DNA of 64,000 nt, taken from the NCBI RefSeq assembly GCF_003863965.1, contig NZ_RRCN01000001.1:2552527-2616526 (forward strand), given 5' to 3'. The notes under the pieces are model-generated. The model saw only the letters and a list, made by a program, of their open reading frames with translations. It did not search any database and was not told the origin of the DNA. This DNA comes from Paenibacillus oralis. Lineage in GTDB: Bacteria > Bacillota > Bacilli > Paenibacillales > Paenibacillaceae. Both the position numbers and the translations under genes were made by a program. Shown one piece after another: positions 52,058 to 61,859 of the stretch (position 1 is the first letter of the stretch; each line of letters begins with the position of its first letter).

Positions 52058-55000
52058 ATGGTGAGGAGCGGTTGGAGCAAGAAACTGCTTGGCCTGATTT
52101 TGGCCGGCGCTTTGGTCATGACGGGAATACCGGGCTTTACCGCAGAAGCGGCGGAATCGGCAAATGGAGCGGAACAGGAGCATATTACAGCGGAGGCGGG
52201 GCTTGTTCCTGAAGCCGGAACGGCGGCATCCGGAGAGAGTGATGTTTCCGCGGAAATAAGCGAATCCGCAGCAGCAGGGATCAGCGTAGCCGAAGCCATC
52301 GCCAAAGGAAACGGCGGCGAAGCCGTTACGGTGACGGGTTATGTCGTCGGACATGCCGCCGGGTCGCAGACCGCCGATTTTGAGGCGCCGTTCGGCAACG
52401 ACTATAACTTGCTGATCGCGGATGCGGCCGGAGAGCGGGACACGGCCAAACTCGTCGACGTGCAGATTCCGTCCGGACTGAGAGGCGATTTCGGCCTGCA
52501 AAGCAACCCGGAGATCATCGGCGAGCAGATCTCGGTGTCCGGCGCGTTGGCCGCGTACAACAACTTCCCCGGCTTAAAAAGCGTGACGGGGATTGAGTTT
52601 ACCGCGTCGCAGCCGGGAGAACCGGGGGAACCTGGGGAACCTGGGGAACCGGAAGAACCGGGCGAGAACCCCGGAGAGAATCCCGGAGAGCCGGAGAATC
52701 CGGGCGAGAATCCTGGTGAAAACCCAGGCGAAAATCCGGGAGATCCGGGCCAGACCCCGGAATTGCCGGACGGCACCGGCAAAAAAGTGCTGTTTGACAA
52801 CGCGCACGCCCAAACCGCCGGCGCGGCCGACTGGGTGATCGAAGGAGCGTTTTCCGATTTCGCCGCCGGGCTGCGCGGGGCCGGCTTCACGGTCGAGGCG
52901 CTGGAGCGGCCGATTCCGTATACGTTCGGGGAAACGGCAATTACGTACGACGCGCTGCGGGACTACGACGTATTCGTCATTCCCGAAGCGAACGTGCCTT
53001 TTAAAGCCGCGGAGCAAGAGGCGCTGGTGGAGTATGTCGAGGACGGCGGAGCGGTGTTTTTCATATCCGACCATTATAATGCCGACCGCAACAAAAACCG
53101 CTGGGACGCCTCCGAGGTGTTCAACGGCTTTCGCCGCGGAGCTTATGAGAACCCGGCCAAGGGCATGAGCGCGGAAGAAGCGTCCTCCCCGGCGATGCAG
53201 GGGGTAACGAGCTCCGATTGGCTGGCGGACAATTTTGGCGTACGATTCCGTTACAACGCCCTTGGGGACGTCGATGCGGGCGACATCGTCAGCCCGTCGC
53301 AGGCGTTTGGCATCACGAATGGCGTTGAGGCCGTAGCCATGCATGCTGGCTCTACGCTGGCGATCTTGGACCCGCAAAAAGCGAAAGGCCTTGTTTACGT
53401 TCCCGAAGGCGTGCCGGCCTGGGGGAACGCGGTTGACGAAGGTGTCTACAACGGCGGCGGAAGAGACGAAGGGCCGTATGCGGCGGTGTCCAAGCTTGGA
53501 CTCGGCAAAGCGGCCTTCATCGGCGACTCCTCGCCCGTCGAGGACGCAACTCCGAAATATGTGAGAGAAGAAACCGGCCAGAAAAAAACGACGTACGACG
53601 GCTTTAAGGAAGTCGACGACGGGGTGTTCCTGGTGCAAATCGTGAAGTGGCTCGCTCATGATGAAAATTACACCTCCTTCGCCGAGGTGCCGGGGCTTGT
53701 GCTGGATGAGCCGACCGAACTGATGCCGGACGAAGAGCCAGCCGCCACCACTGAGCCGCAGCCGGAGCCTTGGGCCCAGCCGGCCGCCGGATACAAATGG
53801 TACGACCCTGCGACGTTCAAGCCAGGCTCTTACGGCTCGACGCAAGCGCCCGCTACGGAGCCTAAGTACGCATTCGTGCATCAGGAGCAACTGCCAAGCG
53901 CGCAGGAGTTCCAGATCCGCTTGACGGCCGACGGCTTAACGCCCGGCCAGACGGTATCGGATCTTAAAGTCGGCATCTACCTGGCTGGCGGCGAGCAGAT
54001 CGCCCGCTTCAAAAACGCCGACGGCAGCTGGTCCGATTACAACTACAGCCCGGCATTTTCGCTGACGGGAGATGCCCAGGGGCACGCCGCAAAAGATCTG
54101 ACCGTTCAGCTTAAGCCGGGCGTGACGGCCGCAAGCGCCAACTTGCGGCTCAAGCAGGGAAGCGGAAACGCGCTGACGAAGACGGTGGCGATCGCCGATG
54201 TCGCAGCCGAGCCGCTGCCGGGCGACCATCCGCAGGTGCCGGAATTGACCACGATTGCCGCCGCCCGTTCGGCGGCCGACGGCACGGTCGTTACCGTGGA
54301 GGGCGTGATTACGTCCGAGCCCGGGCTGTTTGGCGGACAAGGGTTTTACCTCCAGGACGAAACGGCCGGCGTCTACGTGTTTCAAACGGCGTCCGGCTAT
54401 CATGCCGGCGATCTGATCCGCATCAGCGCCACCCGGACTTTGTACAACGGGGAGGTTGAGCTGGAAAATCCGGTCATGATCGAAAAGAAAGGGACCGCCG
54501 CGCTTCCGCAGCCGATCGAGCAGGAGGCGGTTACGGACGGCAATCAGGGACAGTTCATCACATTAACCGATGTGGCGGTTCAAGACGTGACTGCGGCTTC
54601 TCCGGCCGGCTCGTTTGAGTTTAATGCCGTTAAGGGTGACGGCGCGGCAACGCGCGTCCGTTTCGATGGCCGGACCGGGGTGGACATGGCGGAGTTCAGC
54701 GCGCTTTTCACGGCGGGTTCCAAGGTGGACATTACCGGCATCGCTTCAGTTTTTCGCGGGGCGTACCAGCTGAAGCCGCTCTCCCTGGATCACGTTGCGC
54801 TTAGCGGGACGGGAGCAGACGCGCTGGCCCCGGTGACCGAAGCGAACGCTTCGGGGCAAACGGGTCAAGAGGTGTACAACCCGGAAGACGTTACGGTTTC
54901 CTTGTCGGCTGAGGACGAGGGCGTAAGCGGTCTGGAACGGACCGAATACCGGGTAAACGGCGGGGAGTGGCTTACCTACGCTTCCCCAATTCTGCTGACG

Positions 55001-55591
55001 GAGGACGGCAAATACGTGATCGAGTACCGGTCATGGGACCGGGCCGGGAATAGCGAAGCCGAGAAAACGGTCTACATCAATATCGATCGCCAGTCACCGG
55101 TCATTCATTTTTCCGGGGAGCGGCAGTTTTTGCAAATCGAAACCGAACTTCCGATTCGAGTTGATGTCGAGGATGCCGTAAGCGGAGTGAAAAATACGAC
55201 GTATCAATTGGACGGCCGCCAAATCGCCGGTTTGCACGAAATCACGCCGCTTTCTCTGGCGGCTGGCAAGCATAAGCTGGTCGTCAGCGCCTCGGATACG
55301 GCCGGGTACAAATCCGCGGAACAGTTCGACTTTACGGTTACGATCGACATCGTCCATCTGGACGAACTGGTCGATGCCGGAGAAGCGCAAGGATACGTGA
55401 AGAAGGGAACCGCCCAAAGCCTGGAAGCCAAGATCGGCTCCCTGCAAAAGGCGAAAACGGAGCGCGAGCGCCAGCAGAAAATCAATGTGCTGAAGCTGGC
55501 GATCAACGCGCAAAGCGGAAAAGGCATCAACTCCAGTTTTGCCAAGCTGTTGCTGGGCGATCTGGAGTATATCGTCAAACAAGCGGGATAA
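52058..55591 (+). CDS. Large secreted multidomain protein with FIMAH C-terminus
   Basis: 1177 residues from the ATG at 52058, after GGGGAGGAG; the upstream TTG frame has no site. Signal peptide (KKLLGLILAGALVMTGIPGF). Order: OB-fold/DUF6359-like domain (about 75-180, ISVAEAIAKGNGGEAVTVTG); PGE/NPGE repeat linker (about 185-240); a class-I amidotransferase-like or DUF4350-like domain (about 250-540: VLFDNAHAQTAGAADWVIEG, YDVFVIPEANVPF, GGAVFFISDHYN); a linker domain; a second OB-fold like those of YhcR-type nucleases (TVVTVEGVITSEPGLFGGQG); an OmpL47-type Ig domain (VSGLERTEYRVNGGEW); and a FIMAH domain (LDELVDAGEAQGYVKKGTAQ to the end). Probably surface-bound; a catalytic role is not evident. 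Confidence 0.82.
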   Translation: MVRSGWSKKLLGLILAGALVMTGIPGFTAEAAESANGAEQEHITAEAGLVPEAGTAASGESDVSAEISESAAAGISVAEAIAKGNGGEAVTVTGYVVGHAAGSQTADFEAPFGNDYNLLIADAAGERDTAKLVDVQIPSGLRGDFGLQSNPEIIGEQISVSGALAAYNNFPGLKSVTGIEFTASQPGEPGEPGEPGEPEEPGENPGENPGEPENPGENPGENPGENPGDPGQTPELPDGTGKKVLFDNAHAQTAGAADWVIEGAFSDFAAGLRGAGFTVEALERPIPYTFGETAITYDALRDYDVFVIPEANVPFKAAEQEALVEYVEDGGAVFFISDHYNADRNKNRWDASEVFNGFRRGAYENPAKGMSAEEASSPAMQGVTSSDWLADNFGVRFRYNALGDVDAGDIVSPSQAFGITNGVEAVAMHAGSTLAILDPQKAKGLVYVPEGVPAWGNAVDEGVYNGGGRDEGPYAAVSKLGLGKAAFIGDSSPVEDATPKYVREETGQKKTTYDGFKEVDDGVFLVQIVKWLAHDENYTSFAEVPGLVLDEPTELMPDEEPAATTEPQPEPWAQPAAGYKWYDPATFKPGSYGSTQAPATEPKYAFVHQEQLPSAQEFQIRLTADGLTPGQTVSDLKVGIYLAGGEQIARFKNADGSWSDYNYSPAFSLTGDAQGHAAKDLTVQLKPGVTAASANLRLKQGSGNALTKTVAIADVAAEPLPGDHPQVPELTTIAAARSAADGTVVTVEGVITSEPGLFGGQGFYLQDETAGVYVFQTASGYHAGDLIRISATRTLYNGEVELENPVMIEKKGTAALPQPIEQEAVTDGNQGQFITLTDVAVQDVTAASPAGSFEFNAVKGDGAATRVRFDGRTGVDMAEFSALFTAGSKVDITGIASVFRGAYQLKPLSLDHVALSGTGADALAPVTEANASGQTGQEVYNPEDVTVSLSAEDEGVSGLERTEYRVNGGEWLTYASPILLTEDGKYVIEYRSWDRAGNSEAEKTVYINIDRQSPVIHFSGERQFLQIETELPIRVDVEDAVSGVKNTTYQLDGRQIAGLHEITPLSLAAGKHKLVVSASDTAGYKSAEQFDFTVTIDIVHLDELVDAGEAQGYVKKGTAQSLEAKIGSLQKAKTERERQQKINVLKLAINAQSGKGINSSFAKLLLGDLEYIVKQAG
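52612..52755 (+). repeat. In-frame PGE/NPGE coding repeat
   Basis: Short tandem 9- and 12-bp units encode PGE, PENPGE and NPGE repeats, forming a flexible proline-glutamate linker between two domains. Such tracts are prone to length change. Confidence 0.85.
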
Positions 55592-55620
55592 AACGGCTGC
55601 CGAAAGGGACAGCAGCGCAG

Positions 55621-55648
55621 AACCGGTCCTCGAAGGGCCGGTTTTTTT
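55621..55648 (+). terminator. Terminator after the secreted protein gene
   Basis: AACCGGTCC, loop TCGAA, GGGCCGGTT, then TTTTT. Confidence 0.88.
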
Positions 55649-55712
55649 GACCTTATTATATAAAATTTTGGGTATGGTAGAGGGCGATGCGCAGGTAGAG
55701 AGGGGAAATCTG

Positions 55713-55987
55713 GAGGCTAAGGGACACCAGAGCCGTTATTTGAGGAGAAACGGAGGTTTGCAAAATGTAACGGACACAGATGACCTTATTTATCTCAAAT
55801 CGGCCTAGATGAACGGGTTTTGAGCGAAATAGGGTCGCCTGTGTCCGTTAGGCTGGGAAATACCCGGGAAATGGGCAGATAAGGTCGCTGGTGTCCGTTA
55901 GAGCAGCGTCCAAAGTTTAGGAAGAGCCTCCAATCGCTCCAAAGTAGAAGTCAGAGCCATTAAAGGACGCCGTCAGGCGTTTTTCTT
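55713..55987. repeat. Intergenic four-unit array, family C copy 2
   Basis: Units start near 55717, 55767 (forward), 55826 and 55877 (inverted); spacing 50, 59 and 51. Units 1 and 4 share GGACACCAG; units 2 and 3 share GGACACAG, as expected for nested pairing. The last 59 bases match the tail of copy 1 at 12.3 kb with only two differences and end in ACGCC-GTCA-GGCGT plus TTTTT. A CTCAACTTTCGGAG sequence similar to the TIR lies just after (55999-56015). Confidence 0.82.
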
Positions 55988-56097
55988 AAAAATTTATAAC
56001 TCAACTTTCGGAGGGTGAAAACCAACTTAAAAGCAGGTAGAGAATGGATCTGACAGCGATGGAATGCGGGGGCTTGAAAAAAGGAAGAGGTGGAAAT

Positions 56098-56292
56098 CCC
56101 CTGAAATGCAAAAGTGCATGCGATTTTTGTCGAAATCCCTCGAAACGGGCGGTTCAAATGCAAATATGCAGTTCATTTCCGATTATATGTTACTTTTTTG
56201 TTCAATTGCTGGAAATGAGATGTATTTTTGCACTTCAACCGCTCAAAAGCAGAAATTTGCGGGGATTCAAATGCACTTTTGCATTTGATCCC
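56098..56292. repeat. Intergenic four-unit array, family A copy 2
   Basis: Units near 56103 (GAAATGCAAAAGTGCA), 56154, 56216 and 56269 (AAATGCACTTTTGCATTT): two forward, two inverted, 51, 62 and 53 nt apart. The linker with TCGAAATCCCTCGAAA is inverted relative to copies 1 and 3. Small open frames in this gap are repeat translations. Confidence 0.75.
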
Positions 56293-56393
56293 ATCGCGCC
56301 GTCCTTCTTCCCTTGAAAAACGAGCAACCGCTGAAACTGATTCATAAAGTGCTGTTAAAGTCAGGAAGCTTTTTGCTCTGATTCAGTCACTTT

Positions 56394-56461
56394 GTGCAAA
56401 CGGTTGCACCTTTTCGATTCGGGTGATATAATCCAGCACATAAAGAAAAGTAAACGTTTCC
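56394..56461 (+). promoter_or_regulatory. Promoter and operators of the glucan debranching operon
   Basis: GTGCAAACGGTTGCAC (56394-56409) is a LacI/GalR-type palindrome; its right half forms the -35 TTGCAC (56404-56409), with 17 bp to -10 TATAAT (56427-56432). A second site, GTAAACGTTTCC (56450-56461), resembles a cre or a second operator. Similar sites precede the beta-phosphoglucomutase and LacI genes. Confidence 0.75.
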
Positions 56462-56477
56462 CTGGAGATGGGCATAA

Positions 56478-57173
56478 TACGGCGGCGGGCTGATTCCTAA
56501 CATGTTTCCTGACGATGGCCAGGAGCCGCTGTACAACACGGTGGACGCGGCGCTTTGGTACGTTCACGCCGTCTATGAATATTTGAAACATACCGGTGGG
56601 GAAGCTGATTACAGGTTCATTCGCGAGGCGGTCTATCCGGAGTTAAAAAGAAATCGTCGCCGACTACCGCAGCGGAACCGATTTTTCGATCGGGATGACG
56701 AGGATGGGCTGATTCACGCGGGCGGCGGCCTGGATCAGGTCACCTGGATGGACGTGCGCGTAGGCGATTGGGGTGTGATGGCGCGGCACGGCAAGCCGGT
56801 GGAAATCAACGCCCTGTGGTATAACGCCCTGTGCATTATGGCGCGGCTGGCGGAACGTTTCGGGGAAACGGGGCCATATGATGAATTAGCGCGCAAGGTG
56901 TGCGATTCCTTCCGGCAGCGTTTTTGGAACGAGGCGGCGGCGTGCCTTTACGACGTAATCGACGTTCCGCGGGAGGAGGGCGGCAAGAGCGATAACGGCT
57001 CCATCCGGCCGAACCAAATCCGGGCGGTTTCGCTGCCGTTCACGATGCTGTCACCGGAGCAGGAAGCGGCTGGCGCGGCTGTTTTTCGCAAGCCTGGAGT
57101 GTGGGGGAAATACCTGCGCGCCTATACGGAAGATGTGCTTCCGCATTTGCGGAATTTGCGGGGAAAGGAGTGA
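56478..57173 (+). pseudogene. Glycogen debranching enzyme (GDE_C/GH133-type) remnant
   Basis: Recognisable from YGGGLIPNMFPDDGQEPLYN (from 56478), which in family members lies well inside the protein; the N-terminal several hundred residues are absent although the promoter is just upstream. After EAVYPEL an extra A in a run of five (56645-56649) shifts the frame; a missing G after 56700 restores it, so about 18 residues read RNRRRLPQRNRFFDRD instead of the expected EIVADYRSGTDFSIGMT. The core GGGLDQVTWMDVRVGDWGVM is intact. Near the end the sequence jumps from SPEQEAAG to LRAYTEDVLP, suggesting another internal deletion. The open part (from ATG 56502) is 223 residues. It is very unlikely to be an active debranching enzyme; pullulanase, next in line, may cover the role. 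Confidence 0.8.
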
Positions 57174-57179
57174 AGCCGT

Positions 57180-59141
57180 TTGTCCGTTCAAAAAGAATAC
57201 AACGGTACGATAGATTACGGCGATTTGGCAGTTACCGGAGGAATTTCCGTATTTGACGCGGAATTCGACGCGAAGTTTTATTATGATGGCGACGATCTGG
57301 GGGCCGTTTACACGCCGGAGGAGACGCGGTTTCGCCTGTGGGCCCCCACGGCCTCGGAGGCGAAAGTCGTCCTGTATGCCGCCTGGGACGCCGCTCCCTT
57401 GAAGGAACTGCCGATGCGGCGCGACGTGCGGGGGACGTGGACGCTCTCAATCCCGGAGGATTGCCATGGCTTGCTGTATACTTACCGCGTTAAGGTGGGG
57501 GCGCAGTGGAACGAAGCCGCCGATCCTTACGCCAAGGCGGTGGGCGTCAACGGGGATAAAGCGGCGATCCTTGATCTGCGGAGCACCGATCCGGAAGGGT
57601 GGGACGAAGACGTGAAGCCGACGCTGGCTTCAGAGACCGACGCGGTGATCTATGAGCTGCATGTCCGCGATCTGTCGGTTCACCCGGGGAGCGGCATTCG
57701 CGAGAAAGGCAAATTCCTGGGGCTGGCGGAAAGCGGGACGCGCGGTCCGCGGGGCATTCCCACCGGTTTGGACCATATCGCCGGGCTTGGTGTTACGCAT
57801 GTGCAGCTGATGCCTGTGTTCGACTACTCCAGGGAGAGCGTGGATGAACGCCGTCTGGATGAACCCCATTACAACTGGGGTTACGATCCGAAAAACTACA
57901 ATGTGCCGGAAGGTTCCTATGCCACGGACCCTTACGATCCGGCCGCGCGCATCGCCGAACTGAAACGCCTTGTGCAAACGTTACATGCCCGGGGGCTTCG
58001 AGTCATCATGGACGTGGTGTACAACCACGTGTTCGACGGGTACCTGATTCATTTCACCAAGCTGGTCCCGGGTTATTACTTGCGGTATAAAGCGGACGGA
58101 ACTTTCTCGGACGGGGCGTTCTGCGGCAACGAATGCGCCTCGGAGCGGCCGATGATGGCGAAGTATATCGCCGATTCGATTCTGCATTGGGTGCGCGAAT
58201 ACCAAATCGACGGTTTCCGGTTTGATCTGATGGGCTTGATCGATGTCGATACGATGAACGAAATCCGACGCCGATTGGATGAGATCGATCCTTCGATCAT
58301 GATGATCGGGGAAGGCTGGTTCATGGACACGGTGCTTCCCAAGGAGCGCCGGGCCAACCAGGGCAACGCCGGGAAGCTGCCGCGCATCGGCATGTTCAAT
58401 GACGGACTGCGGGACGCGGTCAAGGGCGATATTTTTATATTGGACAAAAAAGGTTTTATCGGCGGCGGCGACGGCTTTGAGGACAGCGTGAAACGAGGCG
58501 TTGCCGGGGGGATCGATTACGGTGGGGAAATCCGCCAGTTTGCGGCGGAGCCGGCGCAGTCGGTCAACTACGTGGAATGCCACGACAATCATACGCTATG
58601 GGACAAAATCATGCTGTCCACGGACGGGGAAACGGACGAGCGGCGGCGCGCCATGCACCGGCTGGCCTCGGCGATCGTGCTCACGAGCCAGGGCATTCCG
58701 TTCATCCACGCCGGGCAGGAGTTCATGCGAACGAAGGGCGGCGTGGAGAACAGCTACAAATCGCCGATTGAGACCAACTGGCTTGATTGGGAGCGCTGCG
58801 CGGCGCACCGGGCGGACGTGCTCTATATGTGCAGCCTGATCGCGCTGCGCCGGGCACACCCCGCGTTCCGCTTGCGGACGGCGGACGAGATCCGCGCGCA
58901 TCTGCGCTTCGAGGCGGCGCCGCCCCGCGCGGTGGCGTATACGCTGCGGGATCACGCCGGCGGCGATCCGGACCGCCACCTGTATGTGCTGTACAACGCC
59001 GATCCCGGCGCGGTGACGCTTGAACTGCCTGCGCTGGGGGCATGGGAGGTACGATTCGGCGGCGAGTGCGTTCAATCGCTGGGAGACGGCAAGCTTGCTG
59101 CTAACGGCATCGGCATGATCGTGTTGGGCGTTCGGGCTTAG
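57180..59141 (+). CDS. pulA: Type I pullulanase (GH13), intracellular
   Basis: 653 residues from the TTG at 57180, after AAAGGAG. N-terminal CBM48-like domain (TRFRLWAPTASEAKVVLY), then the GH13 barrel with the pullulanase signature HYNWGYDPKNYNVPEGSY, DVVYNHVF, nucleophile Asp349 in DGFRFDLMG, GEGW, and ECHDNHTLWDK. No signal peptide, as in Bacillus AmyX. It hydrolyses alpha-1,6 branches of maltodextrin or glycogen. It begins 6 bp after the debranching remnant, so it is co-transcribed from the operator-controlled promoter. Confidence 0.94.
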   Translation: MSVQKEYNGTIDYGDLAVTGGISVFDAEFDAKFYYDGDDLGAVYTPEETRFRLWAPTASEAKVVLYAAWDAAPLKELPMRRDVRGTWTLSIPEDCHGLLYTYRVKVGAQWNEAADPYAKAVGVNGDKAAILDLRSTDPEGWDEDVKPTLASETDAVIYELHVRDLSVHPGSGIREKGKFLGLAESGTRGPRGIPTGLDHIAGLGVTHVQLMPVFDYSRESVDERRLDEPHYNWGYDPKNYNVPEGSYATDPYDPAARIAELKRLVQTLHARGLRVIMDVVYNHVFDGYLIHFTKLVPGYYLRYKADGTFSDGAFCGNECASERPMMAKYIADSILHWVREYQIDGFRFDLMGLIDVDTMNEIRRRLDEIDPSIMMIGEGWFMDTVLPKERRANQGNAGKLPRIGMFNDGLRDAVKGDIFILDKKGFIGGGDGFEDSVKRGVAGGIDYGGEIRQFAAEPAQSVNYVECHDNHTLWDKIMLSTDGETDERRRAMHRLASAIVLTSQGIPFIHAGQEFMRTKGGVENSYKSPIETNWLDWERCAAHRADVLYMCSLIALRRAHPAFRLRTADEIRAHLRFEAAPPRAVAYTLRDHAGGDPDRHLYVLYNADPGAVTLELPALGAWEVRFGGECVQSLGDGKLAANGIGMIVLGVRA

Positions 59142-59213
59142 CGCTGCGCTCATAGAACATCGTGGCCGAAAGGATATACACTAAACAATGATGCATATCC
59201 TGTATCCGGCCGG

Positions 59214-59402
59214 ATCAAATGCAAAAGTGCATCCGATTTCCGATAAAATCGGGTTTTTGAGCGCTTGAAATGCAAAAGTGCAGTTGGTTAGAGTGGATAT
59301 GGTAAAATATGGTCGTATGGCTGGAGATAAACTGCACTTTTACATTTGAGCCGCCTGTCTCGAGGAGTTTCGACGAAATTCGCCTGCACTTTTGCATTTC
59401 GC
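59214..59402. repeat. Intergenic four-unit array, family A copy 3
   Basis: Units near 59218, 59268 (AAATGCAAAAGTGCA forward), 59327 and 59381 (TGCACTTTTGCATTT inverted); spacing 50, 59 and 54. The third and fourth are separated by CTCGAGGAGTTTCGACGAA, as in copy 1. Nothing else is seen in this gap except the terminator. Confidence 0.78.
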
Positions 59403-59433
59403 TACTCTCTGGCGCAGCCATAAGCTAGATATC

Positions 59434-59496
59434 GCCATGCCAAAAAAGCTGCTCACCACGGCGTTGATGCCTGGGAGCAGCTTTTTTTGGCATGGC
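59434..59496. terminator. Bidirectional terminator, pullulanase / maltose phosphorylase
   Basis: CCATGCCAAAAAAGCTGCTC (59435-59454) pairs with GAGCAGCTTTTTTTGGCATGG (59475-59495). A and T runs inside the stem let it work in both directions. Confidence 0.88.
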
Positions 59497-59511
59497 TTGT
59501 TGGTTGGATCA

Positions 59512-61836
59512 TCAGCTCAGCGCGGCCGGAGCGGAACGCTGCGCTTGCACCTCGCCCATAGCGCCGACCGTATAACTTTGGTCGTAAATCCGGATAGCCG
59601 CCGGCACATCCGTTTCGTTAACGACGATGATGCTGTTTTCGGTGACGTTCACCTGCAAGCGGGAGCCGCGGAACATCACTTTGAAGGAAAACGACTTCCA
59701 GTGAGACGGAATGAACGGGTGCAGCACCAGCTCACCGCCCTGCACACGAAGCCCGCCGAATCCTTGCACGATCGACATCCACGTTCCGGCCATGCTCGTA
59801 ATATGGCAGCCGTCCTCGGTATCGTTATTGTAGTTGTCGAGATCGAGGCGGGCGGTGCGCAGGTACATTTCGTACGCTTTCTCCTGGTATCCCAGCTCGC
59901 AGGCGATGATCGCGTGCAGGCAGGGGGACAGGGAGGATTCATGCACCGTGATCGGCTCGTAGAAATCGAAGTTGCGTTTTTTCGTCTCCAGGTCGTAGCG
60001 GTCGCCCAGGAAGTATAAGCCCTGGAGCACATCGGCCTGTTTGATGTAGCAGGAGCGCAAAATCCGGTCCCACGACCAGTTCTGGTTCAGCGGCAGGTGC
60101 TCCGGCGCCAGTTCATTCACCGGAACGATCTCCTTGTCGAGGTAGCCGTCCTGCTGCAAAAATACGCCCCGTTCTTCATCGTAAGGGTAGTACATGTTAT
60201 CAATAATATGCCGCCATTTTTGGGCTTCCTCGTCCTGCAAATTCAGCTTGCCCGCCAAGGCTTCATAGTGGCCGGGTTCATTGTTTTTCAAATCGTTCAG
60301 CACTTCCAGCGTATATTCCAGCGTCCAAACGGCAATCCGGTTCGTGTACCAGTTGTTGTTGACGTTGTTTTCGTATTCGTTCGGCCCGGTCACCCCAAGA
60401 ATCACGTATTTGCCTTTGGCCGCCGAGAAATTGACGCGCTCCTCCCAGAAACGGGAGATCTCCGCCAGCACTTCAAAACCGTATTGACTGAGGTATGCTT
60501 TATCCCCTGTATAATTCACGTAATTAAAAATAGCGTAAGCAATGGCGCCGTTGCGGTGGATCTCTTCGAACGTAATTTCCCATTCGTTATGGCATTCCTC
60601 GCCGTTCATCGTCACCATCGGATACAGCGCGCCTTTGGAGAAGCCCAGCTTCCGCGCGTTTTCCTTCGCTTTCTCCAGGTGCTTGTAACGGTAGATCAAA
60701 AGATTGCGGGCGATGCCGGAATCGGCCGTGCTGAGGTAGAACGGCACGCAGTAGGCTTCCGTGTCCCAGTAGGTGCTTCCGCCGTATTTTTCCCCGGTGA
60801 AGCCCTTCGGACCGATGTTGAGCCGGTCGTCGTCCCCGCTGTAGGTTTGATTGAGCTGAAAAATATTAAAGCGGATCGCCTGCTGCGCCGATACGTCGCC
60901 TTCGATGATGATGTCGCTCGTTTTCCATTTTTCCGCCCAGGCTTCGGCCTGCTCGCGCAGCAAAACGTCAAAGCCGGCCTCTTTTGCCGCCAGCAGCGAT
61001 TTCGTTCCGGCTTCGATCAGCGCGCCCAGCCCATGGTCGCGGGAGGTCACGTTCGCCACATATTTATAAAGCGTTACGGCCTCGCCTTGGCCGGCCTGGA
61101 CGGCTGCTTCGGCGGCCACATATTTCTCCCGCTCGCTGAAGACCTGCGAAAGCTCCAGCGCCTGCCCGTTCTTCAACACATCAAAAGCCATGGCGGACGT
61201 CACATGGAAGTCCAGCTTTTTCGTTTTGACCGTCAGGTAGGACAGGCCAGCCGCGGCCTTTTTCTCCACTTCGACCCAAAACTTCTCTTCATAGTTGGAA
61301 TCCTTGTTTTTTACGTCGCCGTCCAGGTACGGCATAAAACGCAGTTCCCCGCTGAAATTGAGCGGAGTCACCGTATAGCGGACCGCGCCGATTTCATGGC
61401 GGACGATGCTGACGAACCGCTTCGCCTCCACGGCGATTTCCTTCCCTCCCTCCAAAACGGCGGTAAAGCGCCGGGAGAGCCAGCCTTCCTTCATGTTCAA
61501 TTCGCGGATGAAATCCTTCACCTCGCAAGCGGCCAGGTCAAGGGCGGCGCCGTCCACCCAAACGTCGATTCCGATCCAGTTGGTGCTGTTCAGGACTTTG
61601 GCAAAATATTCGGGATATCCGTTTTTCCACCAGCCGACGCGGGTTTTGTCCGGATAATAGACGCCCGCCATATAACTGCCCTGCAGGGATGAGCCGCCGT
61701 ACCGTTCCTCGAAATTGGCCCGCTGCCCCATATACCCGTTTCCGATGCTGAAAATGCTCTCGGAAATCTCATGGTTTGCCGGATCGAACCCTTCTTCGAT
61801 GATCGACCAAGCATCTTCTTTTAAATATTGTTTCAC
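59512..61836 (-). CDS. mapA: Maltose phosphorylase, GH65
   Basis: 774 residues, GTG start at 61836 after AAAGGAG. GH65 inverting phosphorylase with N-terminal beta-sandwich, (alpha/alpha)6 barrel and C-terminal sheet. KYGGSTYWDTEAYCVPFYL and the acid-carrying ECHNEWEITFEEIHRNGAIA closely resemble characterised maltose phosphorylases; kojibiose and trehalose phosphorylases of the family differ in this stretch, so maltose is preferred but not certain. Reaction: maltose plus phosphate gives glucose and beta-glucose 1-phosphate, which the next enzyme, beta-phosphoglucomutase, converts. It follows pgmB by 23 bp. Confidence 0.9.
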   Translation of the reverse strand: MKQYLKEDAWSIIEEGFDPANHEISESIFSIGNGYMGQRANFEERYGGSSLQGSYMAGVYYPDKTRVGWWKNGYPEYFAKVLNSTNWIGIDVWVDGAALDLAACEVKDFIRELNMKEGWLSRRFTAVLEGGKEIAVEAKRFVSIVRHEIGAVRYTVTPLNFSGELRFMPYLDGDVKNKDSNYEEKFWVEVEKKAAAGLSYLTVKTKKLDFHVTSAMAFDVLKNGQALELSQVFSEREKYVAAEAAVQAGQGEAVTLYKYVANVTSRDHGLGALIEAGTKSLLAAKEAGFDVLLREQAEAWAEKWKTSDIIIEGDVSAQQAIRFNIFQLNQTYSGDDDRLNIGPKGFTGEKYGGSTYWDTEAYCVPFYLSTADSGIARNLLIYRYKHLEKAKENARKLGFSKGALYPMVTMNGEECHNEWEITFEEIHRNGAIAYAIFNYVNYTGDKAYLSQYGFEVLAEISRFWEERVNFSAAKGKYVILGVTGPNEYENNVNNNWYTNRIAVWTLEYTLEVLNDLKNNEPGHYEALAGKLNLQDEEAQKWRHIIDNMYYPYDEERGVFLQQDGYLDKEIVPVNELAPEHLPLNQNWSWDRILRSCYIKQADVLQGLYFLGDRYDLETKKRNFDFYEPITVHESSLSPCLHAIIACELGYQEKAYEMYLRTARLDLDNYNNDTEDGCHITSMAGTWMSIVQGFGGLRVQGGELVLHPFIPSHWKSFSFKVMFRGSRLQVNVTENSIIVVNETDVPAAIRIYDQSYTVGAMGEVQAQRSAPAALS

Positions 61837-61859
61837 TATAACCGGCTCCTTTGGACATA

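Noticed and set aside
56044..56316. Short frames of 74-90 codons before the debranching remnant
   Set aside because: Translations of family A repeat copy 2, with no start context or family features.
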